Under the pieces are notes generated by a model that made no database searches, was not told where the DNA came from, and saw nothing but the letters and a program-made list of their open reading frames with translations. This document shows positions 48,133 through 57,416 of a stretch of DNA of 64,000 nt, piece after piece (position 1 is the stretch's first letter; every line of letters begins with the position of its first letter). A program made the position numbers and the translations under genes. The DNA is from JADCGM01 sp943368345 (GTDB taxonomy: Bacteria > Pseudomonadota > Alphaproteobacteria > Sphingomonadales > Sphingomonadaceae): the NCBI GenBank assembly GCA_943368345.1, contig CALRKY020000008.1, positions 1 through 64,000 of the forward strand, read 5' to 3'.

Positions 48133-49332
48133 TTACGCTACTGCCTTCACCCCATGCACCCGGGCTGCCGGGAATATTCGCAGGAAATTTTCCGCGTAGA
48201 ATTTGTCGCGGACTGCCTCGCCCCGGTCGCCGAGCGCCGCCTCGAACCGGGCGATTGGGTTGCGACCGCCTTCGACGTGGGGATAGTCGCTGGAGAATAG
48301 ATATAGATCGGGGTTTGACTGGTCGATAAACGCGCCGACCTCCTCAAACACAAAGGGCGTAAAGGCCATTTGCTCGGTCAATTGTTCGGATGGCTTGCGG
48401 TTCAGGCCCTGCAGGTTACTGTCGTTCCGGCTCCAATGCTGAACCACCCAGTCCAGCCGCCTGAGCAGTTCCGGGACCCAGCCAGCCCCTAGTTCGACCG
48501 CCGCGCCGCGTAATGCCGGATGTCGGGCAAACACCCCATCGAGCACCATCATGGTCAGGAAAGCCTCCGGCCCTTCGTGCAGTAGCGCGATGTCCTTGGT
48601 GCGCAGGTTCTCGCCGCCACCGAGCCAGTCCTTGGTCGGTGGTCGGCCATTGTTCATCCACGCTTTCGCCGATTGCAGAGGAGCCCCGCCGACATGCAGC
48701 AGAAACGGCGTGCTGCTTTCCGCAAGCCGCGCCCAGAATCGGTCCAGATCGACATGCCCTGGCGAACGATCGCCGCAGGGGCGGTGCGGAATCCAGATCG
48801 CTTCCAGCCCGAGCCCGAGCGCATGCGACAGCTCGGCCATCGCCATGTCGGGATCATCGAGCGGGATCACCGCCACCCCCATCAGCCGACTGTCGGCGTG
48901 GCAGAAGTCGGCCATGTGGCGATTATGGGCCCGGGCGCTGCCATAGCGCAGGCGCGGATCGAGCTTGCTGCTCGCCGAGAAGGGCATCGCGACACTGTGG
49001 GTGGCAAATACCAGCTGCTTGCGAAAGCCGAGCAAATCCATCGCGGTCGACCGGTCGGCGCTGTTGAAGGCTCCGAGCGCTTGGATTTCCTTGGAGGACT
49101 CGATCAGCCGGTCGCCGAGGGCAATCTGGGCGCTGACATGGTCGCTGCTGTGACGTCCCCCCTGCGCCATGATGACCGCGACCTCTTCGTCGGTGACGAT
49201 CGAGGCGGAATAGCTCACCTCCGGAATTTCATCGCGCAGCTGCGGATCGGCATATTTCTTCAGGAAGTCCGGCAATTCCATGATGTGGCTGTCGGCATCA
49301 TAATAGGCGCGGCTGGCCGGAGCATAGGGCAT
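48133..49332 (-). CDS. Amidohydrolase 2 family protein
   Basis: A 399-residue cytosolic metal-dependent hydrolase of the amidohydrolase-2 type (TIM barrel). It opens with YYDADSHIME (D-x-H metal motif), continues with MGVAVIPLDDPDMAMAEL and GLEAIWIPHRP, FLLHVGGAP (His), and ends with LYLFSSDYPHVEGG (Asp-Tyr-Pro-His) and ENFLRIFP, all characteristic. Relatives decarboxylate or hydrolyse aromatic or ring acids. ATG 49332 begins the family; the long open frame upstream of it is antisense to the MFS gene and is not credited. Confidence 0.92.
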   Translation of the reverse strand: MPYAPASRAYYDADSHIMELPDFLKKYADPQLRDEIPEVSYSASIVTDEEVAVIMAQGGRHSSDHVSAQIALGDRLIESSKEIQALGAFNSADRSTAMDLLGFRKQLVFATHSVAMPFSASSKLDPRLRYGSARAHNRHMADFCHADSRLMGVAVIPLDDPDMAMAELSHALGLGLEAIWIPHRPCGDRSPGHVDLDRFWARLAESSTPFLLHVGGAPLQSAKAWMNNGRPPTKDWLGGGENLRTKDIALLHEGPEAFLTMMVLDGVFARHPALRGAAVELGAGWVPELLRRLDWVVQHWSRNDSNLQGLNRKPSEQLTEQMAFTPFVFEEVGAFIDQSNPDLYLFSSDYPHVEGGRNPIARFEAALGDRGEAVRDKFYAENFLRIFPAARVHGVKAVA

Positions 49333-49461
49333 GTTGATGTCCGTTCGAACTGACGCCGCCGGCGCGGCGGGCGAGTGCCATACTGACGGGATCGGGCTGC
49401 CAGTCAACGCGGCGATTGTAACAGGGCTTGCCTGACCCCGGTGATTTGGTGACAAGCGCTG

Positions 49462-50664
49462 GTGTCCAATCTCCCTCCCTCCGTCCGCTTTGTCCTGTTC
49501 ACCATCGTCATTGATGCGATTGGATTTGGCATCATCATGCCGGTGATGCCGAGCCTGTTGATGGATGTCGGAAATCTGGATGTGGCGGCTGCGGCGCAGT
49601 TCGGCGGCTTGTTGTCGCTGGTCTATGCCGGGTTCCAGTTTCTCCTTGGTCCAACGCTTGGCAATCTCAGCGACCGTTTTGGCCGGCGTCCGGTTCTGCT
49701 CGGGTCGCTGGCTGGCTATTCGGTCAATTTCGCCTTGATGGCCCTCGCCCCCAATCTCGCCTGGTTGATTGCAGGGCAGGCGCTGGCCGGGATATTCGGC
49801 GGCACTTATGGACCGGCCCAGGCGGCGTTGGCCGATATCACCGGGCCGCAGGACCGGGCGCGGGTGTTTGGCTTTGTCGGCGCGGCCTTCGGGATCGGGT
49901 TCACGCTTGGGCCGATGGTTGGCGGCCTGCTCGGCGAATTTGGCCCGCGCATGCCATTTTATGCTGCGGCGGCGCTCGCCGCGCTCAACCTCGTCTATGG
50001 TCTGACGATTTTCCCCGAGACGCTGGCCGCGGAAAACCGGCGGGTGTTTAAATGGCGTCGAGCCAATCCGCTGGGGGCGCTGAAGGCCATCGGCCATCTG
50101 CCCGGAATTGTGCCGCTCGCGCTGGTCCTGCTGCTGTGGCAGATCGCCAGCCTCATTTATCCGCTCACCTGGGGCTATTATTTGATTGCCGGTTTCGACG
50201 CATCTCCGCGCGTGATCGGCATGTCGCTGACCGTCGTCGGCATCACCATGGCCGCAGTCCAGATGCTGTTCACCGGCCGGATTGTCGCCCGATTTGGGGA
50301 GCGGCGGTCGGCGATGATCGGGCTGGCCGCAGCCTCGACCGCGTTTCTGGGTTTCGCCACCGCGCCGCATTTTCCGCTGGCCTTCGTGGTGATGCTGATC
50401 ATGCCCTTCGGGTCGCTGGTGCAACCATCGCTGTCGGCAATGGTGTCAAAGCGCGGCCAGGTCGACAATCAGGGCGAAATTCAGGGCATTACCGCCTCGA
50501 TCATGTCCCTCGGCGCGATGATCGCGCCGGTGACCCTCAATCCGGTTCTCGCCTATTTTACCGGGGCAGGGGCGCCGATGATCGTGCCAGGTGCCGCCTT
50601 TGCTGTGTCAGCCGTGATCGCCCTAACCGCCCTCGCCGTCGTCTCCCGAATGCGGGGCGACTAA
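49462..50664 (+). CDS. MFS transporter of the TetA-like (DHA1) type
   Basis: A 400-residue inner-membrane drug:proton antiporter with twelve hydrophobic segments. The loop 2-3 motif is GNLSDRFGRRPVLLGS; IVIDAIGFGIIMPVMPSLL in helix 1 and GAAFGIGFTLGPMVGGLLGE (motif C) are typical of tetracycline-type exporters. Its substrate is not known; similarity of motifs does not prove tetracycline resistance. The start is GTG. It is divergent from the amidohydrolase with about 130 bases between. Confidence 0.9.
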   Translation: MSNLPPSVRFVLFTIVIDAIGFGIIMPVMPSLLMDVGNLDVAAAAQFGGLLSLVYAGFQFLLGPTLGNLSDRFGRRPVLLGSLAGYSVNFALMALAPNLAWLIAGQALAGIFGGTYGPAQAALADITGPQDRARVFGFVGAAFGIGFTLGPMVGGLLGEFGPRMPFYAAAALAALNLVYGLTIFPETLAAENRRVFKWRRANPLGALKAIGHLPGIVPLALVLLLWQIASLIYPLTWGYYLIAGFDASPRVIGMSLTVVGITMAAVQMLFTGRIVARFGERRSAMIGLAAASTAFLGFATAPHFPLAFVVMLIMPFGSLVQPSLSAMVSKRGQVDNQGEIQGITASIMSLGAMIAPVTLNPVLAYFTGAGAPMIVPGAAFAVSAVIALTALAVVSRMRGD

Positions 50665-51239
50665 TCCGCGATTGCGGTGGCGGCGGCGGTGTCGGTTTCT
50701 GGGAGGGGGGCCTCGGCCAGCATCTCGCTGGGCGCGCGTTCGATGCGGGAGGCGAACTGGGCCGCAGCATCCGGATAGACGAACCCGTAGACCGCGTGGG
50801 ATGAGCTGCCGACCGACTTGATCGGGGCGTACCAGACCTTGACCGAAGACCAGTCATTGTTGGCCGACACATCGACGACCTGAACATCGGTTTCCACCCG
50901 ACCGCGCCGCCCGTTGATCGGCGACCAATTGGCGTGCGTGACTTTGACAATCCGGTCGCTGACGATGCCGGTTACGGTGGCGACATGCCCGACGCGCATC
51001 GTGCGACCGGGCTTGAATACCATCGCTGCTCCGATGCTTGGCGTGTTGCCGCGTGAATAGCGACCGAGCGCCTGACCCCACCAGCCGGCAGCGTCACCGA
51101 ACAGCTGAATGCCGGACAGCAGCCGGGCAAAGGGCGCGCATTGAAACCGCTGTGAGCCGAACCCCTGCGCCGTGGCGGGCAGTGCCGTGGCAAACGCCAA
51201 CAGCATCACCGCAGCCAATCTGGCAGTCCGTCCGATCAT
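50661..51239 (-). CDS. Exported CHAP-domain protein
   Basis: A 192-residue product with a signal peptide (MIGRTARLAAVMLLAFATAL, cleaved near ATAQG). The mature domain is CHAP-like: the catalytic Cys lies in QRFQCAPFARLLSG and the His in RVGHVATVTGIV, and NWSPINGRRGRVETDV follows. CHAP enzymes are amidases or endopeptidases acting on peptidoglycan. The C-terminal 50 residues are Ala/Glu-rich and unassigned. It ends overlapping the convergent MFS gene stop by four bases. Confidence 0.85.
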   Translation of the reverse strand: MIGRTARLAAVMLLAFATALPATAQGFGSQRFQCAPFARLLSGIQLFGDAAGWWGQALGRYSRGNTPSIGAAMVFKPGRTMRVGHVATVTGIVSDRIVKVTHANWSPINGRRGRVETDVQVVDVSANNDWSSVKVWYAPIKSVGSSSHAVYGFVYPDAAAQFASRIERAPSEMLAEAPLPETDTAAATAIAD

Positions 51240-51393
51240 CTGGTCTTGTTCCCCCGGTGTGTGCCCCGCGGTGGTTTCTGGCGGTGTTCGGCGGGGTGCG
51301 GAACCCCCTGTGCGGCCAAGCGACGCAGCCGTGCGTTGGGCTGTGCATCTCCTGTTGGCGGCTATCGTAGCGCCGAAAATTCGTGTCCGAAGA

Positions 51394-52479
51394 TCAGAAC
51401 AGATCCCGGACTTCCACGACATGGCTGCGGACGGCATTGGCGATGCTATACTGCTCCGCAATGGCGCGCAGGCGGGTCGGGCGGGGCTGATTCAGCCTGG
51501 CGTCGATCAGGCGGGCGAACTGGCCCGGGTCAGCGCCTGTCAGCACGGCGCATCCCTCCGCCGTGCCCACCAATGCTTGCGCCGCTGGAAAACAATCGGT
51601 CGACACCACCGGACAATTGCCGGCCATCGCCTCCAGCACAACGGCGGGCAGCCCCTCGTACACTGACGACAGGACGAACAGATCGGCACGGGCAAACCAG
51701 GGCGCGACATCGGTTACAAAGCCCGGCATATGAACCCGGTCAGCAATGCCCAGTTCGACGGCCAGACGCTGGAGCGCATAGCGGTCGGCCCCATCGCCGA
51801 GCAGGACGAGCCGTGACCGGCGATCCGCTGTCAGGGCAAAGGCCCGCAGCAGCAAGTCAAACCGTTTCTGTGGTTCAAACCGACCGACGCCGAGGATCAG
51901 GCCGGGCTCGACCGGCAGGTCATGCACCGCCAGCATGCGCGGCGTCACATAGGGATTGATCACGGTGCGGAACCGGTCAGCTGCCTTGGGGAAGGCTCCA
52001 CATAATTGCGCGGTTTCGGCATCGCTGAGGGTCAATACCCGGTCGGACGCCCGGAAGGCCCGATCATATCCCCGGGCGCGCGCCGCAGCGACAGCCCAGG
52101 CATCGGCGCTGCGGATGATCGGATTGGTGGTCTTCAGGACCAGCCTGCAATTTAGCAGAGAGGATTGGCGGTGACCCAGCGCCGTGACCCAGTTCATGGC
52201 GTTGCCGGTTGACATCAGGCAGTCCGGGCGAACCGCATTCAATCGCCGGACAAAGGCCGGAAACTGGCGGATCAGGTCGGTGGTGCGGGACCGGCCCTGT
52301 CCGGCCAGATAGGTCAGTTTGACATCGTCACCGAATAGCGGTGCCAGGGCGTCGGCGGCGTCCCCCGTCGTTGAAAAGACCATCACCTCGGTCTCAAACC
52401 CGGCCTCGGCAAAGCCCTTCGCCACATAGGCGCATACCCGGTCGGCACCGCCCATGCCGAATTGGTGCACCGTGAGCAT
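51394..52479 (-). CDS. Glycosyltransferase, GT4-like
   Basis: A 361-residue protein with GT-B features. The N-terminal domain has GMGGADRVCAYVAKGF (glycine-rich acceptor loop); the C-terminal domain has LILGVGRFEPQKRFDLLLRA and the nucleotide-sugar motif FVLSSVYEGLPAVVLEAMA (E-x7-E type). Such enzymes build cell-surface polysaccharides or glycolipids. ATG 52479 starts the fold; longer frames overlap the divergent M28 peptidase leader. The gene stands alone, without other polysaccharide genes nearby. Confidence 0.9.
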   Translation of the reverse strand: MLTVHQFGMGGADRVCAYVAKGFAEAGFETEVMVFSTTGDAADALAPLFGDDVKLTYLAGQGRSRTTDLIRQFPAFVRRLNAVRPDCLMSTGNAMNWVTALGHRQSSLLNCRLVLKTTNPIIRSADAWAVAAARARGYDRAFRASDRVLTLSDAETAQLCGAFPKAADRFRTVINPYVTPRMLAVHDLPVEPGLILGVGRFEPQKRFDLLLRAFALTADRRSRLVLLGDGADRYALQRLAVELGIADRVHMPGFVTDVAPWFARADLFVLSSVYEGLPAVVLEAMAGNCPVVSTDCFPAAQALVGTAEGCAVLTGADPGQFARLIDARLNQPRPTRLRAIAEQYSIANAVRSHVVEVRDLF

Positions 52480-52636
52480 GATGTTCGGGGGTTGGGGCAA
52501 GGGTGACGACCTTGGATTTGTGGGGATAGTAATCTGGTGCCTAATCCCAATCGGCCAATCGAACAACCGGACGGGTTCTCCGCGTTGTCCCCTCCCGCCG
52601 CAGCGGCTAAGGCGGTTTGGTTCTGGGGAGAAATTT

Positions 52637-54277
52637 ATGCGTTCAGTCGTCGTTGCCGTCTTGCTCTGGTCCGCTGGAGCCACCGCGGCACCCGCCGTGT
52701 TTGATGCCGGACGGCTGACCAAGCATGTCCAGACGCTGAGCTCCGATGCGTTCGAAGGGCGCGGCCCGGCGACCGCTGGCGAGGACAAGACCGTCGCCTA
52801 TATTGCCGGGCAGATGCAGGCAGCAGGCCTCGCACCCGGAGGTGATCTCAAAGGCGGCAAGCGCGGCTGGACCCAAGCGGTGCCGCTGCTGCGCGCCGAG
52901 ATTGTCGGGGCTCCTTATTTGTCCGTGAGCCAGAACGGGACCGCCGCGACCTTGACCCAGGGCAGCGAAATCTCGGTTCGGGCGGCGATGACCGGGGCAA
53001 AATCCATCGACATCAAAGACGCACCGCTGGTCTTTGTCGGCTACGGCATCCATGCGCCGGAGCGGAACTGGGACGATTTCAAGGGCGTCGATCTGTCCGG
53101 CAAGGTTGCGGTCGTGCTGATCAACGATGCCGATTTTGAAACCGGGGCGGGCGACTTCGGCGGTAAGGCGATGACCTATTACGGTCGCTGGACCTATAAA
53201 TATGAGGAAGCGGCCCGGCGCGGTGCGGTCGCGGTGATGATCGTCCACGAAACCGCCCCCGCCGCTTATGGCTGGGCCACGGTCAAGAATTCCAACACCA
53301 ATGTGATGTTCGACATCGTCCGCGCTGATGCGGCCAAGGTCCATGTGCCGGTGGAATCCTGGATCCAGCGGGATTTTGCCGTGGCGATGTTCAAGGCGGC
53401 CGGACTTGATTTCGAGGCGCAGAAGCAGTTCGCCCAATCCCGTGATTTCAAGCCGGTGCCGCTCGGGGCGAATTTCTCGGCGCGCTACGCCGTGAAGGCG
53501 GAGGTCATCACCTCCCGCAATATTGTCGGCAGGCTTAACGGGAAATCGCGCCCGGACGAATATGTCATTCACTCGGCGCACTGGGACCATCTGGGGGTTG
53601 GCGAGCCCGATGCGACCGGTGACCGGATTTACAACGGCGCGGTGGACAATGCGACGGGCATCGCGGCGCTGATCGAACTGGGCCGGGCCTATGCCGCCGG
53701 GCCGTGGCCGGAGCGGTCGGTGGTGTTTCTGGCGGTGACTGCCGAGGAAAAGGGTCTGCTCGGTTCGGAATATTATGCGGCCAATCCGCTGTATCCGACG
53801 GCCCGGACGGCAGGCGTCATCAACACCGATGCGATGGGCGTTGCAGGGGAGGCACGGAATTTTTCGATTTCCGGCAGCGCCAAGCTCGGTCTGCTCGATG
53901 ACCTGATTGCAATCGCGGCGAAGCGCGGGCGGACGTTCTCGCCCGATCCCCGGCCGGAGGCTGGTGGTTTCTTCCGCTCCGACCATTTCCCATTCGCCAA
54001 GCGCGGTGTGCCGGCGATTTCCTTTGGGTCTGGCAATGATCTGGTGAATGGCGGCGTCCCCAGGGGGCGGGCGCTTGGGGAGGCTTATACGAGGGATCGC
54101 TACCACCAGCCTGCGGACGAGTGGCGGGCCGATTGGGATTTGTCGGGCATGGCCGCCGACCTGTCGATGCTGTTTGAACTGGGGTCGAGCCTCGCCAATT
54201 CAACCGCATGGCCGAACTGGAGCGTCGACAGTGAATTCCGCGGTGAACGCGACCGCAGCAGTGGGGAGCGCCGTTAG
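52637..54277 (+). CDS. Exported M28 family aminopeptidase
   Basis: A 546-residue zinc peptidase. A signal peptide (about 1-18, ending ATAAP) precedes a PA-like inserted domain and an M28 catalytic domain. The two-zinc site is visible: SAHWDHLGVGE (His, Asp), GAVDNATGIA (Asp), VTAEEKGLLGSEYY (Glu pair), INTDAMG (Asp) and SDHFPFAKRGVPAISF (His). It probably trims peptides in the periplasm. ATG 52637 begins the signal peptide, with GGGGAG close by. The stop overlaps the end of the small convergent gene at 54274. Confidence 0.93.
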   Translation: MRSVVVAVLLWSAGATAAPAVFDAGRLTKHVQTLSSDAFEGRGPATAGEDKTVAYIAGQMQAAGLAPGGDLKGGKRGWTQAVPLLRAEIVGAPYLSVSQNGTAATLTQGSEISVRAAMTGAKSIDIKDAPLVFVGYGIHAPERNWDDFKGVDLSGKVAVVLINDADFETGAGDFGGKAMTYYGRWTYKYEEAARRGAVAVMIVHETAPAAYGWATVKNSNTNVMFDIVRADAAKVHVPVESWIQRDFAVAMFKAAGLDFEAQKQFAQSRDFKPVPLGANFSARYAVKAEVITSRNIVGRLNGKSRPDEYVIHSAHWDHLGVGEPDATGDRIYNGAVDNATGIAALIELGRAYAAGPWPERSVVFLAVTAEEKGLLGSEYYAANPLYPTARTAGVINTDAMGVAGEARNFSISGSAKLGLLDDLIAIAAKRGRTFSPDPRPEAGGFFRSDHFPFAKRGVPAISFGSGNDLVNGGVPRGRALGEAYTRDRYHQPADEWRADWDLSGMAADLSMLFELGSSLANSTAWPNWSVDSEFRGERDRSSGERR

Positions 54278-54429
54278 AGGGTGATCGGCACGGGGCGGAC
54301 AAGGCGGTTTGGCCGGGTGGCACGGGGTGCGGCGCGTGCGATCCGGGCGACCCGGTTGTTGCCGATGCTGACCAGCAACAGGGTCAGCGCCAGGATGCAG
54401 ATGGCACCGACGAGAATGACCGGAAGCAT
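54274..54429 (-). CDS. 51-residue single-pass membrane protein
   Basis: A short open frame from ATG to TAA encoding MLPVILVGAICILALTLLLV (one membrane helix, about 2-21), then a basic tail rich in Arg, Pro and Ala. A strong ribosome-binding site (AAGGAGA) lies eight bases upstream, which argues for a real gene despite its size. It follows the 79-residue gene on the same strand by 27 bases, and its stop overlaps the M28 peptidase stop region. No family is recognised. Confidence 0.65.
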   Translation of the reverse strand: MLPVILVGAICILALTLLLVSIGNNRVARIARAAPRATRPNRLVRPVPITL

Positions 54430-54456
54430 GGGTTCGTCTCCTTCCAGACGCTGGTT

Positions 54457-54696
54457 TCAGCTGGCGTAGGTTGCGGTTTGATAATGTTTGCGGGCCGGGC
54501 TGGACGCCGGGGTGAACAACTGACGGTCGATTTCCAATAGTCGTTCGATGGCCATGTCGAGCAGCTGTTCGACGACATCTGACTGACCATTCAGCGTGAA
54601 GTCGCGGAGTTCGCTCAGCTGGAGCACCGCCTCCCGGCGACGCTTGCTGCGCTCAACCTCCATCGCCTGTTCAAACGACAGATTGTCATGGATCAT
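54457..54696 (-). CDS. 79-residue helical protein of unknown function
   Basis: The product is almost all predicted helix with charged heptads (SFEQAMEVERSKRRREAVLQL, VVEQLLDMAIERLLEID) and no signal peptide or membrane segment. A GGAAAGG element lies six to seven bases before the ATG. It precedes the 51-residue membrane protein gene on the same strand, so they may be co-transcribed. No family is recognised. Confidence 0.55.
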   Translation of the reverse strand: MIHDNLSFEQAMEVERSKRRREAVLQLSELRDFTLNGQSDVVEQLLDMAIERLLEIDRQLFTPASSPARKHYQTATYAS

Positions 54697-54804
54697 CGCG
54701 TAGCCTTTCCCGCAAATCCGGATGTTCGGCGGCGGACTATGCCGTCGGTGATCCGGACTCTGCTCAACGGCAGCTGCGCCCGAGCCTTTAGCCGGTGACC
54801 CAAA

Positions 54805-55785
54805 TCAGCGGCGTTTGGGCGGCGAGTCCGCGCCCGGCCCGTCATCGCCCGATCCCTGTTCCACCGACGTGGCGGTTTCCAGCGAGGCGAAATCATTGGG
54901 CTCGTTGAGGCTGGCCGACACCGTGGTCTTCAGGCCCATCGCCCGCGATTTCATCACATCGAACCCGGATTCGAGCAGGGCGCGGACATTGGCATCGCGC
55001 GTCATCGTGGAGGGGCCGCCGAGTACAACCGCGATCAACCGCCGCCCATCCCGGACGGCCGATGCGGCGAGCGTGAACCCGGCCTGCGCGGTATAGCCGG
55101 TCTTGATCCCGTCCACCCCTGGCATGGTGCGGAGCAGGTGATTGTGGTTCTGAATTCTCAGCCCGGCATACTCAAAGTGCGATTGGCCGAAATAGCTGTA
55201 AAAATTTGGGAAATGCTTCACCATCGCCAGCGACAGGATGGCGAGATCGCGCGCCGTGGTCAGGTGGCCGGTGTCGGGAAGGCCGGTGGAATTGATGAAG
55301 GTCGTCTGGGTCATCCCCAACTCATGCGCCCGCTTGGTCATCATCCGCGCAAAGCCAATCTCGGTCTTGCCGAGCTTTTCAGCCAGTGCCACCGTAACGT
55401 CATTGGCAGATTTCGTTGCCATTACCCGGAAGGCATCGTCGACCGACAGGCTGGTGCCGCGCCTGAGGCCGAGCCGGGACGGGGCCATGCCTACGGCACG
55501 TGTGGTCATCGTCACCCGGTCGGTCAGCGCCAGTTCGCCGCGATCAATCGCTTCAAACGCCATATAGAGCGTCATGACCTTGGTAATCGAAGCCGGGGAA
55601 CGCAGGGCATCGGGGCGCCGAGCATACAGCACCTCCCCGGTTTTCGCATCGACAAGTATGGCAGCATATTTCGGCTGATCGAGTAGGCTCATCGCCGCAG
55701 TCGGCGCGGGGGCAGCAGCTGCCATCATGACAAGGGCGGTGACCGCAAAGCGGGTTCGAAGACCTGGCAGTTTGCTCGCTGACAT
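54805..55785 (-). CDS. D-alanyl-D-alanine carboxypeptidase (S11 family)
   Basis: A 326-residue exported penicillin-binding protein that trims the stem pentapeptide of peptidoglycan. After a signal peptide (about 1-32) the active site motifs are S66-I-T-K69 (SPASITKVM), the SxN motif in ATKSANDVTVAL and KTG in GVDGIKTGYT. The C-terminal tail is acidic and Gly/Pro-rich with a basic end. ATG 55785 follows GGAGGG at seven bases. The divergent intergenic region to the MATE gene carries a 14-bp palindrome. Confidence 0.93.
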   Translation of the reverse strand: MSASKLPGLRTRFAVTALVMMAAAAPAPTAAMSLLDQPKYAAILVDAKTGEVLYARRPDALRSPASITKVMTLYMAFEAIDRGELALTDRVTMTTRAVGMAPSRLGLRRGTSLSVDDAFRVMATKSANDVTVALAEKLGKTEIGFARMMTKRAHELGMTQTTFINSTGLPDTGHLTTARDLAILSLAMVKHFPNFYSYFGQSHFEYAGLRIQNHNHLLRTMPGVDGIKTGYTAQAGFTLAASAVRDGRRLIAVVLGGPSTMTRDANVRALLESGFDVMKSRAMGLKTTVSASLNEPNDFASLETATSVEQGSGDDGPGADSPPKRR

Positions 55786-55846
55786 CAAAACGCCCTCCCC
55801 CAACTCCGACACAGTCAAGACTATCAACGTCCGGAGTCGGATATAA

Positions 55847-55860
55847 GAGTCATCTGACTC
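55847..55860. promoter_or_regulatory. 14-bp palindrome upstream of dacC-like and MATE genes
   Basis: GAGTCA and TGACTC flank TC in the 203-base region between the divergent carboxypeptidase (start 55785) and MATE (start 55989) genes. The surroundings are AT-richer (GGATATAA just before it). It could be a binding site for a dimeric regulator of either gene. Confidence 0.45.
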
Positions 55861-55988
55861 ATGAAATGAACGGTTCGTCGCAACTCCATGGAATCGAAGC
55901 ATGCTTTTGCGGGGAGGAAGGCGGACTCTCACTAGTTGCACCGTCGTTCAGTTGGACATCGCGGCGCTTCCTCCGCTAGGGGGCTGCG

Positions 55989-57416
55989 ATGCCTGATGTT
56001 GCTCCTGCCGAAGCTGTTGAACCCCGGCGCGGCGGGGCGGACCTGACCAAGGGGCCAATCGGTCGCACGCTGTTGATGTTCTCGCTGCCGATTCTGGGGA
56101 CCAATGTCGTTCAGGCGATGTCGGGGTCGATCAACGCAATCTGGATTGGGCAGTTGCTCGGGGAAAGTGCCCTGACCGCGGCTGCCAATGCCAATCTGGT
56201 GCTGTTCATCCTGATGGCGGTCGTCATCGGCGTCGGTGTCGCGGCGACGATCCTGGTTGGTCAGTCCATCGGGATGCGCAATCCGGACCTTGCGCACCGG
56301 GTGGTCGGGACCGGGGCAACGTTTTTCCTTGGTATCGCGGTCGTCCTCGCGCTGGGCGGCTATGCCCTGACGCCGACGATATTGGACTGGATGGGCACGC
56401 CGCTCGATGCCCGCCCTTTGGCGGAGGAGTATCTGCGCATCGTCTTTGCCGCGTTGCCGTTCATCTATTTTCTGACCTTCCTCGGCATGGTGCTGCGCGG
56501 CGCGGGTGATTCCCGGACGCCGTTCCTGTTCATGATCCTGTCGGCGGTGCTCGATGCCGGGTTGAACCCGCTGCTGATCCTGGGGCTAGGGCCGCTGCCG
56601 GCGATGGGGATTGCCGGATCGGCGACGGCGCTGCTGATTTCTCAGGGCCTGACCATCGCGGCGCTGCTGATCTGGGTTTACGCCCGGAAATATGATCTGC
56701 GGCTGACCGGCCCCAATCTCGCCTATCTCCGCCCCGATTGGTCGTTGCTGAAATCACTGATCGGGAAGGGCACGCCGATGGGATTGCAGATGCTGGTCAT
56801 CTCCGGATCGGCGGTGGTGCTGCTGAGTTTGGTCAACAGCTTTGGCACGGCGACGTCGGCGGCTTATGGCGCGACGGCGCAGCTTTGGGCCTATCTGCAA
56901 ATGCCGGCAATGGCGGTCGGCGCGGCCTGCTCGACCATGGCGGCGCAGAATGTTGGCGCGCGGTTGTGGGACCGGGTGGACGGGACGGCGCGGGCGGGCA
57001 TCTGGCTCAACGTCGGGATGACCGGTGCGCTGGTTGCTGGCCTTTATCTGGTGGACCGCGCCGCGCTCGGGCTGTTTCTGCCGGCCGGGAGTGCGTCGAT
57101 TGACATCGCGGTCCACATCAACCGGGTCGTATCCTGGGGGTTCATTCCCTTTGGCGTGATGATGGTGTTGTTCGGTGTGGTGCGGTCGACCGGCGCGGTG
57201 ATGCCGCCGCTGATCATCCTGTTCATCGCCTTGGCCGTGGTCCGGCTGCCCTTTGCCGAATTGCTGATGGGCCGCTGGGGCGCCGACGCGATCTGGTGGA
57301 GCCTGATATTGGGGTTCGTCGTCTCCATGCTGCTGACGCTCGGCTATTATCGCTATGGCGGTTGGCGGAATGCCCGGATGATGGAACCGGACGCCACAGC
57401 GGCGGCGCGTCCCTGA
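55989..57416 (+). CDS. MATE family efflux transporter
   Basis: A 475-residue multidrug/toxic-compound:cation antiporter with twelve membrane helices. The first domain starts PIGRTLLMFSLPILGTNVVQ and contains GSINAIWIGQLLGESALTA; the second contains KSLIGKGTPMGLQMLVIS and AYGATAQLWAYLQMPAMAVG, which mirror the family's internal symmetry. ATG 55989 is the natural start. Its stop shares one base with the start of the YcaQ-like gene, so the two are co-translated. Confidence 0.94.
   Translation: MPDVAPAEAVEPRRGGADLTKGPIGRTLLMFSLPILGTNVVQAMSGSINAIWIGQLLGESALTAAANANLVLFILMAVVIGVGVAATILVGQSIGMRNPDLAHRVVGTGATFFLGIAVVLALGGYALTPTILDWMGTPLDARPLAEEYLRIVFAALPFIYFLTFLGMVLRGAGDSRTPFLFMILSAVLDAGLNPLLILGLGPLPAMGIAGSATALLISQGLTIAALLIWVYARKYDLRLTGPNLAYLRPDWSLLKSLIGKGTPMGLQMLVISGSAVVLLSLVNSFGTATSAAYGATAQLWAYLQMPAMAVGAACSTMAAQNVGARLWDRVDGTARAGIWLNVGMTGALVAGLYLVDRAALGLFLPAGSASIDIAVHINRVVSWGFIPFGVMMVLFGVVRSTGAVMPPLIILFIALAVVRLPFAELLMGRWGADAIWWSLILGFVVSMLLTLGYYRYGGWRNARMMEPDATAAARP

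Noticed and set aside
49333..50424. Long open frame extending the amidohydrolase upstream by about 360 residues on the minus strand
   Set aside because: It is antisense to the MFS transporter, its composition (Arg/Gln/His/Pro-rich) is that of an antisense shadow, and the family begins at 49332.
49462..50664. Tetracycline resistance gene
   Set aside because: The motifs are shared by many DHA1 exporters; specificity cannot be assigned from them.
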